From assembly GCF_014852585.1 (NCBI RefSeq), contig NZ_JACVBX010000011.1, forward strand, positions 186,001-250,000: a stretch of DNA of 64,000 nt, written 5' to 3'. Positions 55,895 through 63,661 of the stretch are shown one piece after another (the first letter of the stretch is position 1; each line of letters begins with the position of its first letter). A model generated the notes under the pieces. The model did not search any database and was not told where the DNA came from. It was given only the letters and a program-made list of their open reading frames with translations. Both the position numbers and the translations under genes were made by a program. The stretch is from Pseudomonas sp. PDM18 (GTDB lineage: Bacteria; Pseudomonadota; Gammaproteobacteria; Pseudomonadales; Pseudomonadaceae).

Positions 55895-57373
55895 TCACTC
55901 CGCCAACGGCAACTCGAAGCAGAACATCGCGCCGCACGGCTCGACGTTCTCCGCCCAGATGTCCCCGCGATGCCGCGAGACGATGCTCTGGCACAACGCA
56001 AGACCAATGCCGTTGCCGCTCACCTTCGAAGTGAAGAACCCATCGAACAAGCGCTCCTTGGCCCCGGCATCGATGCCCCGGCCCTGGTCGAGGACCGACA
56101 GCCGCGCAGAGGTCCCTTCGCGAGAAGTGCGGATACGCAGCAGGCGGAGTTCCTCGGGAAGGTTGAGCATCTCCTCGATGGCGTTGAAAGCGAGGTTGAG
56201 GATCACCTGACCGACCAGCACCTTCTCGCAGCTCACCCACAGCGGCTCGGCGCAGCGCTCCAGCTCCACGCGAACGTTGCTCGGCTGGGCCTTGAGGCTG
56301 ATGAAGTAGAGGGTCTCGCCGAGCAGTTCGTTGAGGTCGATGCGCTGTTCGGCCTGCTCCAGCTTCACCACGTATTCGCGCACGCTCTTGATGATCAGCG
56401 AGGCGTGCTCGATCTGCCGCACCGCGCTGTCCAGGCCCCAAGCGGCGGAGGCTTCGGTCTTCTGTTCGCGGTCCAGGCGGATCAGCGCGCCCTCGATGAA
56501 GTTGCGCGTGGCCGCCAGCGGTTGGCTGAGCTCGTGGGCGATCGCCAGGGCCATTTCGCCCATGGCGTTATAGCGCGCCAGGTACTCCAGCTTCTGGTCG
56601 CTCTGGCGTTGCGCCTGGGCTGCGCGCACCTGGTCGGTGACGTCGCGGAACAGCAGCAGGTGGCCGACCAGGTCGTCCTCGATCTCGATGTAGCGGCAGG
56701 TCGCATGGTGCCAACGCCATTCGCCGTCCAGGCGCTGCAGCTGGTAACTGACCGAGTAGGGCTCGCGGCTCGGCGGCTGCATGGCGAGGTGGTGCTCCAG
56801 GCGTGGGCGCGTGGTGGTGTCGCAGCGGCCGAGGAAGTTGTGCGCCAGCCAGTCGTCCTGGCCGCCGCCCAGCAGCGGCAGGGCGGACTCGCTCAAGAAA
56901 CGCAGGTTGCCGTCCGCGTCCAGTACCGCCACGCCTTCTGCAAGGTCCTGCATGAAGGCCTTCAGGCGGCTCTCGAAGCGCTGCAGGTCGCGCTCGACCT
57001 GCTTCTCCTTCGAGATATCGCGGAACTGCACCATCAGCACGTCGCGCTCCTGCAGGTGCACGCGGGTGGCGACGGCTTCGGAAAGAATCTCCACGCCCTG
57101 CTTGGAGCGGTAGCACCACTCGATGGTGCGCTGGCCGGTGCGCGCGGCGCCTTCCAGCCAGCGCAGGCCGACCGAGCGGCGGTACTGCGGGGCCTTGGCA
57201 GTCATGTCCGGGGCTTTCAGCGGTACCAGTTCTTCGAGGGTGAAACCGAGCACGGCCAGCGCTGCGTTGTTCGCCCAGAGGATCTCCTTGGTCTGCGCGT
57301 CGTGGAGGATCACGCACAGCGGCATGGCCTGGAGCAGGGCGAGGAAGTCGTCGGGCTTGGGCTGGAACATCAT
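55895..57373 (-). CDS. PAS-domain sensor histidine kinase, orphan, divergent from the iac operon
   Basis: The 492-residue soluble kinase has two PAS/PAC-like regions (about 5-135 and 140-260: VILHDAQTKEILWANNAALAVLG, and VAVLDADGNLRFLSESALPLLG, each in parts), an H-box with catalytic His in IAHELSQPLAATRNFIEGALI, an N-box NLAFNAIEEM, and ATP-binding G-boxes DQGRGIDAGAKERLFDGFFTSK and GNGIGLALCQSIV. There is no membrane segment, so it senses a cytoplasmic signal. No response regulator gene lies in the window. Its position divergent from iacA suggests it controls IAA catabolism. ATG at 57373 was chosen, with AAGAG upstream. Confidence 0.88.
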   Translation of the reverse strand: MMFQPKPDDFLALLQAMPLCVILHDAQTKEILWANNAALAVLGFTLEELVPLKAPDMTAKAPQYRRSVGLRWLEGAARTGQRTIEWCYRSKQGVEILSEAVATRVHLQERDVLMVQFRDISKEKQVERDLQRFESRLKAFMQDLAEGVAVLDADGNLRFLSESALPLLGGGQDDWLAHNFLGRCDTTTRPRLEHHLAMQPPSREPYSVSYQLQRLDGEWRWHHATCRYIEIEDDLVGHLLLFRDVTDQVRAAQAQRQSDQKLEYLARYNAMGEMALAIAHELSQPLAATRNFIEGALIRLDREQKTEASAAWGLDSAVRQIEHASLIIKSVREYVVKLEQAEQRIDLNELLGETLYFISLKAQPSNVRVELERCAEPLWVSCEKVLVGQVILNLAFNAIEEMLNLPEELRLLRIRTSREGTSARLSVLDQGRGIDAGAKERLFDGFFTSKVSGNGIGLALCQSIVSRHRGDIWAENVEPCGAMFCFELPLAE

Positions 57374-57449
57374 GCGGGACTCTTTGGGCAGTGCTGTCTT
57401 TATACCGCGCAGCGTAACGCGAAGGGACTGCGGAGTAACTCGGCACCGA

Positions 57450-57466
57450 CTAGGGGATTCCTTTAG
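57450..57466. promoter_or_regulatory. Imperfect palindrome in the kinase-iacA gap
   Basis: CTAGGGGATTCCTTTAG reads as a 17-base dyad (CTA-GG-GG-ATT-CC-TT-TAG). It lies 117 bp before the iacA start and looks like a response-regulator site, but no consensus is proven. Confidence 0.4.
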
Positions 57467-57482
57467 GCATGGGGCTGCACGC

Positions 57483-57495
57483 CCCAATAGTTGGG
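57483..57495. promoter_or_regulatory. Perfect CCCAA-TAG-TTGGG dyad upstream of iacA
   Basis: A 13-base perfect palindrome in the kinase-iacA divergent region, 88 bp before the iacA ATG, probably an operator of the operon. Confidence 0.5.
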
Positions 57496-57582
57496 CGGGC
57501 AGGGCGGTTCATACACTGGCCCCAACGACGACCGCCCCGCATCGAACGGGCCGGCCCTACAAGAACAACCGGAGATGACGCC

Positions 57583-58734
57583 ATGTTGCGTGCCGCCCTC
57601 GCCGAACCGCTCGATGCGGACGGCCGTGCCCTCGAATTCCAGCGCGTGCTCGACGAAGTCCGCCAACGCCGCGACGAGTTCGACAGCCGCTCCCACGTTC
57701 CCCGCGACATGATCGAACGCTTCCGCGACGTGGGCATCTACCGCGCCGCGACCCCGCGCTGCTTCGGCGGCGACGCGCTGCCGCCGGCGCAGTTCCTGCG
57801 CCTGGTCGAACGCATCGCCGAAGCCGACGGCTCCGCCGGCTGGGTGGCCAGCTTCGGCAGCGCCAGCACCTACCTCACCGCGCTGCCGCGCCACACCCTC
57901 GCCGAGCTCTATGCCGACGGCCCGGACCTGGTGTTCGCCGGCGGCCTGTTCCCGATCCAGCCGGCCACGCAGGTGGAAGGCGGCTGGCGCGTCAGCGGCA
58001 CCTGGAAATTCGCCAGCGGCTGCAAGGGCGCCGACGTGCTCGGCGTCGGCATCGGTATCGGTGGCCCGGGGGGCAAGCCGCGCACCGCGCTGCTGCGCGC
58101 CAGGGACGTGGAGATCGTCGAGAACTGGAACGTGGTCGGCCTCAAGGGCACCGGCAGCCACGACCTGAAGCTGGACAACGCCTTCGTTGCGGACGACTGG
58201 ACCTTCATCCGCGGCGGCGAATCGAATATCGACGAACCGCTGTACCGCTACCCGACCATCGCCTACGCCGCCCAGGTACTGGCCGTGGTCAACCTCGGCC
58301 TGGCCCGCGCGGCGCTGGACGAGATCACCCGCATGGCGTCTTCCAGCGGAGTGACCGGCGCGCCGAAGCTGGGTGATCGGGCCTACGTACGCATCGAGAT
58401 CGGCAAGGCCGAAGCCGAATTGCAGGCCGCGCGCGGATTCTTCTATGACGCTACCGAGACGGTCTGGGAGTCCATCCTCGCCGGCAACGCCGTGACGCCC
58501 GAGCAGGTCAGCCAGCTGCGCCTGGCCGCCGTGCATGTATCCCGTGCCGGTGCCGATGTGGTGCGCCGCGCCTACAGCCTGGCCGGCACCACGGCGATCT
58601 ACCTCAACCACCCGCTGCAGCGCTACCTGCGCGACGCCATGGTGGTGACCCAGCACGCTTTCCTGAGCGATGGCATGTACGACGGCGCCGGCGCGGTGCT
58701 GCTCGATGTGCCGCCGTTCCCCGGATACATCTGA
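57583..58734 (+). CDS. iacA: Acyl-CoA-dehydrogenase-like flavin monooxygenase, IacA-like
   Basis: The 383-residue protein has the acyl-CoA dehydrogenase fold of flavin-dependent monooxygenases: PRDMIERFRDVGIYRAATPRCFGGDALP near the start, GSAGWVASFGSAST, GGWRVSGTWKFASGCKGAD and NHPLQRYLRDAMVVTQHAFLSDG at the end. This is the IacA type, which starts indole-3-acetic acid oxidation using reduced flavin from a partner (IacG in known clusters). It is the first gene of an operon with all the other iac-type genes. GGAG lies 9 bases before the ATG at 57583. Confidence 0.88.
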   Translation: MLRAALAEPLDADGRALEFQRVLDEVRQRRDEFDSRSHVPRDMIERFRDVGIYRAATPRCFGGDALPPAQFLRLVERIAEADGSAGWVASFGSASTYLTALPRHTLAELYADGPDLVFAGGLFPIQPATQVEGGWRVSGTWKFASGCKGADVLGVGIGIGGPGGKPRTALLRARDVEIVENWNVVGLKGTGSHDLKLDNAFVADDWTFIRGGESNIDEPLYRYPTIAYAAQVLAVVNLGLARAALDEITRMASSSGVTGAPKLGDRAYVRIEIGKAEAELQAARGFFYDATETVWESILAGNAVTPEQVSQLRLAAVHVSRAGADVVRRAYSLAGTTAIYLNHPLQRYLRDAMVVTQHAFLSDGMYDGAGAVLLDVPPFPGYI

Positions 58735-58763
58735 TTCGAACCCATAAGAACAAGGATCACGAC

Positions 58764-59135
58764 ATGACCCGTCCCACCACCGAACCCTTGCGCGTACTGT
58801 TCTGCATCGGCATCGCCCAGCCGTTCTTCGACCTGCCCACCGGGGAAGGCATCACCGTGTGGAAAGGCTTCTCGCAGATGATGGGCGACCTCGGCGCGCT
58901 GCCGGGCATGAACGTGCTCGGCGTACTGGATGACGACCGCCTGATGGTCGGCCCGTCCACCACCTCGCCCTGGACCGTCTACATCATGGCCGACGTGGAC
59001 TGCCACCAGACCGTGATCGACGCCTGCAACCTGTTCCGCACCACCCCGGTGGGCGAGTACAGCCTGTGGAAGTACGCCAAGGTCGAGGCGCGCATCGGCC
59101 GCCCGCTGACCATTCCCGAAGCCGCGCGGACCTGA
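58764..59135 (+). CDS. iacB: IacB-like small protein of unknown function
   Basis: The 123-residue product has two compact halves: VLFCIGIAQPFFDLPTGEGITVWKGFSQMM (in parts) and PWTVYIMADVDCHQTVIDACNLFRTTPVGE, the latter like a dimeric alpha-beta barrel. It corresponds by place and size to IacB, a conserved iac member of undefined activity. No signal peptide is present. It lies 29 bases after iacA and 3 bases before the next gene, so it is part of the operon. Confidence 0.82.
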   Translation: MTRPTTEPLRVLFCIGIAQPFFDLPTGEGITVWKGFSQMMGDLGALPGMNVLGVLDDDRLMVGPSTTSPWTVYIMADVDCHQTVIDACNLFRTTPVGEYSLWKYAKVEARIGRPLTIPEAART

Positions 59136-59138
59136 GTC

Positions 59139-59639
59139 ATGAGCAGCCTGAGCATGGCCGAGCTGAACCGCCGCCTGGAGGTTCTCGAAGGGGAAAGCCA
59201 GGTGCGCCGGCTGATGGCGCGCTACATGGACCTCTGCGACGTACCGCACGCGCCGGTGACGATGAGCGAGCTGGCTGAGCTGTTCAGCGAGGACGCGGTG
59301 TGGGAGGGCATCGGCACTTCCACTGCACAGACCTTCGGCCATCACCAGGGCCGCGAGGCGATTGCCGTGTTCGTCTTCGGCTACCTGCCGCCGTCGCCGC
59401 ACTTCACGCTGAACCTGCACTTCCTCACCAGCGAGTCGATCCGAGTTGACGGTCGCACCGCTCGTGGGCAATGGATCATGCAGCAGCTTTCGACCTACGC
59501 CGAGGGCCACACCGAGCTGTTCGGCACGCGCCTGGACATCGATTTTCGCGAGATCGACGGGCGCTGGCAGATCAGTCACTTCCGCACCCAGCGCCTGTCG
59601 CAGCGCCTGCTGGGCAGCGCAGAGGAGACCCGTCAATGA
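59139..59639 (+). CDS. iacI: SnoaL-like protein, IacI-like
   Basis: The 166-residue protein has a SnoaL/NTF2-like cone fold: VRRLMARYMDLCDVPH, LFSEDAVWEGIGT, HFTLNLHFLTSESIRVDGRTARGQWIMQQLSTYAEG (in parts) and REIDGRWQISHFRTQR. Such proteins form hydrophobic pockets and act as isomerases or hydratases; IacI is a required but poorly understood iac protein. Its start follows iacB by three bases, and its stop overlaps the amidase start (ATGA). Confidence 0.87.
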   Translation: MSSLSMAELNRRLEVLEGESQVRRLMARYMDLCDVPHAPVTMSELAELFSEDAVWEGIGTSTAQTFGHHQGREAIAVFVFGYLPPSPHFTLNLHFLTSESIRVDGRTARGQWIMQQLSTYAEGHTELFGTRLDIDFREIDGRWQISHFRTQRLSQRLLGSAEETRQ

Positions 59640-60787
59640 GCATCTTCGTCAGCGAGTTCCTCCTCGGCAACGGCGGCAAGCGCGTTGCGGTCAAGGACAG
59701 CATCGACATCGCCGGCTACCCGACCCGTTGCGGCACCCGCGCCTTGGCCGATGCCGCGCCAGCCGAGCGCAACGCCTTCGTCGTCGACGCCGTGCTCAAC
59801 GCCGGCTGGCAGATCGTCGGCAAGACCAACCTTCACGAACTGGCCTTCGGCGTCACCGGCATCAACGACTGGACCGGTACCCCGATCAACCCGATGGCGC
59901 CCGACCGCGTGCCGGGCGGCTCGTCCAGCGGTTCCGCGTCTGCCGTGGCGGCCGGGCTGGCGGATATCGCCCTGGGCACTGATACCGGCGGTTCGGTCCG
60001 CGTACCGGCGGCCTGCTGTGGCATCGCCGGGCTGAAGCCGACCTTCGGCCGGGTCAGCCGCGACGGCGTGCATCCGGCACAGAGCAGCCTGGACTGCGTC
60101 GGTCCGTTCGCCGCCAACATGGCCGACCTGATCGCCGCCATGCAGGTCATCTGCCCCGGCTTCGGTGCGGTGCGGATGCCGGGCGAGGGTGCCCGCGTGG
60201 CCTTCCTCGAAGTGCCATCGGCGCCGCACATCCAGGCTTGCCTGGGTGCCGCCGCCGACCGCGCCGGATGGCGCCGCAGCCACCTGTTCCTCGGCGAGTT
60301 CGAGGCGGCCTTCCAGGCCGGGCTGGTGGTGATCAACTACGAGAACTGGGCCGCTTATGCGGCGCTGACCGGCAAGGGACTGATCGGCGCCGACGTCGAG
60401 CAGCGCCTGCTGCTGGCCAGTCGCACCACCGACGCCGAGCGCGCCGAGGCGGAGAAAGTGCGCGACGGTTTCACCCGCGCTATCGACGCTGCGCTGGAGG
60501 ACTTCGAAGTCCTGCTGTTGCCGACCATGCCCGACCTGCCGCCGCTGCTCAGCGATGCGCGCAACGGCAAGTCCGTGGCCGGCATGACGCCCCTGGTACG
60601 GCCTTTCAACCTGAGCGGACACCCGGCGCTGACGGTGCCGGTGGACCTGGATTGCGGCGGGCTGAAAGTCGGCCTGCAGATCGTCGGCCGCAAGGGCGAC
60701 GACGAACGCGTGTGCGCCTTTGGCGCGCAACTCGAACACAGCCTGGCTGCCACGCGGCCTGTGCAAAAACATAAGAAATCGGCATGA
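59636..60787 (+). CDS. iacH: Amidase-signature hydrolase, IacH-like
   Basis: The 383-residue protein has the amidase signature (AS) catalytic set: Lys near residue 20 (VAVKDSIDIAG), the cis-Ser and Gly/Ser loop (RVPGGSSSGSASAVAAG), and the nucleophile Ser in DTGGSVRVPA. The length is on the short side for the family (typically 420-500), so it resembles IacH, the hydrolase of the IAA route. It should open or release an amide or lactam intermediate. ATG overlaps the iacI stop. Confidence 0.88.
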   Translation: MSIFVSEFLLGNGGKRVAVKDSIDIAGYPTRCGTRALADAAPAERNAFVVDAVLNAGWQIVGKTNLHELAFGVTGINDWTGTPINPMAPDRVPGGSSSGSASAVAAGLADIALGTDTGGSVRVPAACCGIAGLKPTFGRVSRDGVHPAQSSLDCVGPFAANMADLIAAMQVICPGFGAVRMPGEGARVAFLEVPSAPHIQACLGAAADRAGWRRSHLFLGEFEAAFQAGLVVINYENWAAYAALTGKGLIGADVEQRLLLASRTTDAERAEAEKVRDGFTRAIDAALEDFEVLLLPTMPDLPPLLSDARNGKSVAGMTPLVRPFNLSGHPALTVPVDLDCGGLKVGLQIVGRKGDDERVCAFGAQLEHSLAATRPVQKHKKSA

Positions 60788-60797
60788 GGAGATGGGC

Positions 60798-62081
60798 ATG
60801 AGCGCTCACGAGTACCGGCTGATCGCCCGGTCGCGCAGCGTCGAAGAGCTGGTCGGAGACGACCGCGTCGATGTTTCGCTGTACAACGACCCGCAGCTGT
60901 TCGAAGCGGAGATGGACAAGATCTTCTACCGCACCTGGGTGTGGGTCGCCCACGAAAGCGAAGTGCGCAACGCCGGCGACTTCAAGACCACCAGCGTTGG
61001 TCGCCGCCCGGTGATCGTGGTGCGCGACAAGAAGGGCACTATCAACGTCCTGGAAAACCGCTGCCGCCACCGTGGCGCCACCGTATGCGAGAAGCACAAG
61101 GGCAACGCCACCGGCTTCACCTGCCCGTACCACAGCTGGTCCTATGCACTGGATGGCAAGCTGCGTGCGCTGCCATACCCGGACGGCTACGAGGACATCC
61201 TCGACAAGTCCGAGCTGCCGCTGACCAGCCTGCGCGTCGAGAGCTACGCCGGCATGGTGTTCGCCACCTACAACGAGGAGATCGAACCGCTGGAGGACTT
61301 CCTCGGCGGGGCGAAGCACTGGATGGACCTGTTCATGAAGCAGGGCGCCGGCTACCCGATCAAGACCCAGGGCGAACACAAGTTCACCTTCCGCGGCAAT
61401 TGGAAGATCCAGCTGGAAAACACCACCGACGGCTACCACTTCCCCATCGTGCACAAGTCGTTCATGTCCTCGGTGGATGAAGAGACCGAGGAAATGCTCT
61501 CGTTCATGAGCGACGAGCAGGCGGTCACCCACGCTCTGGGCAACGGCCACAGCGTGATGGTGATGGTTCCCGAGCACGTCGACCTCGACCACGACGACGG
61601 CACCGAGCAGCTCCAGGAGCGCTTCGCCCACGTTACCGAGGAACTGTCGAAAACCATGGAGCCTGCACAGGTGCGCCGCATCGTCCGTTCGCTGCACGGC
61701 GCCGGCTTCAACCTCAACCTGTTCCCCAACGTGGCCATGTCCATGTCGTTTTTCCGCGTGCTGCGGCCGATCTCCGTCACCGAGACCGAGATTCGTCACG
61801 TCGCGCTGGGCATGGACGGCGGCCCGGAAATCGCCAACCGCGAGCGCATGCGCATCCACGAGCACTTCCAGGGCCCGTTCGGCTTCGGCAGCCCGGATGA
61901 CGCCGAGGCCTGGGACCGCGTGCAGCGTGGCTCCTATGCCGGCGTCGACGCACCGATCCTGGTTAACCGCGGCCTGAACCGCGAAGTGGTCGCGCCGAAC
62001 GGTGACAAGGTCTCCCACGCCACCGACGAAGGCGGCATGCGCGAGGCGTACCAGATGTGGAAAAGGATGATGAGCCAATGA
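60798..62081 (+). CDS. iacC: Rieske aromatic-ring dioxygenase large subunit, IacC-like
   Basis: The 427-residue oxygenase subunit has the Rieske site CRHRGATVC and CPYHSW at about residues 90-116, and the mononuclear-iron region NTTDGYHFPIVHK with the His-His-Asp triad near residues 212-222. This fits IacC, the alpha subunit of the dioxygenase that yields catechol from the late IAA intermediate. GAGGAG is about seven bases before the ATG at 60798. The beta-subunit gene overlaps its stop. Confidence 0.92.
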   Translation: MSAHEYRLIARSRSVEELVGDDRVDVSLYNDPQLFEAEMDKIFYRTWVWVAHESEVRNAGDFKTTSVGRRPVIVVRDKKGTINVLENRCRHRGATVCEKHKGNATGFTCPYHSWSYALDGKLRALPYPDGYEDILDKSELPLTSLRVESYAGMVFATYNEEIEPLEDFLGGAKHWMDLFMKQGAGYPIKTQGEHKFTFRGNWKIQLENTTDGYHFPIVHKSFMSSVDEETEEMLSFMSDEQAVTHALGNGHSVMVMVPEHVDLDHDDGTEQLQERFAHVTEELSKTMEPAQVRRIVRSLHGAGFNLNLFPNVAMSMSFFRVLRPISVTETEIRHVALGMDGGPEIANRERMRIHEHFQGPFGFGSPDDAEAWDRVQRGSYAGVDAPILVNRGLNREVVAPNGDKVSHATDEGGMREAYQMWKRMMSQ

Positions 62082-62575
62082 GCAACGACACCCTGAACGG
62101 CTTCTCCGGCCCGCTGGCCAAGGCCATCGAATTCGTCTGGCGCGAAGCCGAGCTGCTCGACCGCAAGGACTACGCGCAATGGTCGCAGCTGTGGAGCGAG
62201 GACGGCGTCTACGTGGTGCCGATCGACGGCGAGGACGATGACTTTGCCTCGCGCCTGAACTACGTGTTCGACGACGCGCGCATGCGTGCCCTGCGTATTG
62301 AACGCCTCACCGGCGGCCACTCGCCGTCGGCGGTGGACGCGGCCAAGACCGTGCGCACCGTCTCGCGCTTCACCCTGGTGGAAGCGGCGGGCGATCTCGT
62401 CGAGGTGAACTCGGCGCAGGTGCTCTACGCCTACAAGCGCGGCGTTGCAACGCCATTCATTGCCGACCTGAACCACCGCATCCGCTTCGTCGACGGGCAA
62501 GCCCGCCTGGAGCGCAAGGTGATCCGCCTGATCAACGCCGAAGACGCGCTCAACGCGCTCGGCTTCCTGCTCTGA
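62078..62575 (+). CDS. iacD: Rieske dioxygenase small subunit, IacD-like
   Basis: The 165-residue beta subunit has the typical helical-cone NTF2-like fold: EFVWREAELLDRKDYAQWSQLWSEDGVYVVPIDGED (in parts) and a C-terminal RLERKVIRLINAEDAL. It stabilises the IacC trimers and contacts the active site. Its ATG overlaps the iacC stop, giving strict subunit coupling. Confidence 0.92.
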   Translation: MSNDTLNGFSGPLAKAIEFVWREAELLDRKDYAQWSQLWSEDGVYVVPIDGEDDDFASRLNYVFDDARMRALRIERLTGGHSPSAVDAAKTVRTVSRFTLVEAAGDLVEVNSAQVLYAYKRGVATPFIADLNHRIRFVDGQARLERKVIRLINAEDALNALGFLL

Positions 62576-62585
62576 GGGCCGCGCC

Positions 62586-63326
62586 ATGCAACGAGTAGCC
62601 CTGGTAACCGGCGCCGCACGCGGGCTGGGCGAGGTCATCGCGCGCCGCCTTCACGCGGCCGGCCTGCGCGTTGCGCTGGCCGACCTGAACGAAGAAGCGG
62701 TGCAGCGTCTGGCTGACGAGCTCGACCCCGAGGGCCGCACCGCCCTCGGCATTCGTCTCGACGCGCGGGAGAAAGCCGATTTCGAGCGCTCCCGTGACCT
62801 GCTTTCCGAGCGCTGGGGTGGCACCGACATCCTGGTGAACAACGCCGGGATGTCCAAGGTGGCCGCGCTCATGGACATCAGCCCGGAGGACTTCGATGCC
62901 TCCATGGCGGTGAACCTGCGCGGCACCTTCGTCGCCTGCCAGGTTTTCGGTACGCACTTCGCGGCGCGCGGTTTCGGCCGCATCGTCAACATCGCCTCGC
63001 TGGCCGGGCAGAACGGCGGCACCGCCACCGGCGGCCACTATGCGGCGGCCAAGGGCGGCGTGGCGACGCTGACCAAGGTGTTCGCCCGCGAACTCTCGGG
63101 GCAGGGCGTGACCGTCAACGCCATCTCGCCGGGGCCGCTGGACCTGCCAGTGGTCTACGAGAGCGTGGCGCCCGAGCGCCTGGAACAGATCCTCAAAACC
63201 ATCCCCGCCGGCCGCCTGGGCGACCCGACCTTCATCGCCGACAGCGTGCTGCTGCTCTGCGCGGAGAACGCCGGATCGGTGACGGGCGCCTGCTGGGATA
63301 TCAATGGTGGGTTGTTCATGCGTTGA
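62586..63326 (+). CDS. iacE: Short-chain dehydrogenase, IacE-like
   Basis: The 246-residue SDR has GAARGLGE near residue 10, NNAGMSK near 86, the Tyr-Lys catalytic pair in HYAAAKGGVA and a C-terminal TGACWDINGGLF. It fits IacE, the dehydrogenase of the IAA pathway that works with IacA on the early oxidation products. The gap to iacD is ten bases. After it the operon is interrupted by 335 bases containing repeat elements before iacF. Confidence 0.9.
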   Translation: MQRVALVTGAARGLGEVIARRLHAAGLRVALADLNEEAVQRLADELDPEGRTALGIRLDAREKADFERSRDLLSERWGGTDILVNNAGMSKVAALMDISPEDFDASMAVNLRGTFVACQVFGTHFAARGFGRIVNIASLAGQNGGTATGGHYAAAKGGVATLTKVFARELSGQGVTVNAISPGPLDLPVVYESVAPERLEQILKTIPAGRLGDPTFIADSVLLLCAENAGSVTGACWDINGGLFMR

Positions 63327-63342
63327 GGCTTTGGGCTGAGTG

Positions 63343-63371
63343 ATCGGCGGATAACGCTGCGCGTTATCCGC
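63343..63371. repeat. GGCGGATAACG palindrome
   Basis: GGCGGATAACGCTGCGCGTTATCCGCC is an 11-bp stem (shown in parts) with a 5-base loop and is the end fragment of the GTAGGGCGCA family. Confidence 0.75.
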
Positions 63372-63411
63372 CCTGTGCTCGGTCCTGGCTTGGGTGGTGG
63401 GCCTCAAGACT

Positions 63412-63526
63412 CCCTCACCCTAACCCTCTCCCGAAGGGAGAGGGGACCGTCCGGAGCAGGATGAAGCCGCATCGTCAGCCGGCACATTCTGCTCCCTCTC
63501 CCTCGGGGAGAGGGCTGGGGTGAGGG
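63412..63526. repeat. CCCTCTCCC inverted-repeat element, copy 2
   Basis: The ends are CCCTCACCCTAACCCTCTCC and the inverted GGGAGAGGGCTGGGGTGAGG. Each end folds into its own hairpin, as in the copy at 41338-41451, with a different interior. It lies between iacE and iacF. Confidence 0.8.
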
Positions 63527-63661
63527 CAGTGCCCTTGCTCCGAAACCAATCAATCGGAGAGATGAAATCTCTCCAGAGCAACATCGACAACCCGTCCGCT
63601 CGTGAAAAAGAGGCCGGAAAGGGGCCACAGAGCCCGCACTCAACGCCTTGCAGGTAACGCC

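Larger units (their letters stand above)
63327..63661. other. iacE-iacF gap filled with repeat elements
   Basis: A 335-base non-coding stretch in an otherwise tight operon. It contains a GGCGGATAACG...CGTTATCCGCC palindrome (63343-63371) and the CCCTCTCCC element copy 2 (63412-63526), then about 130 bases of leader for iacF. No gene is seen. Confidence 0.7.
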
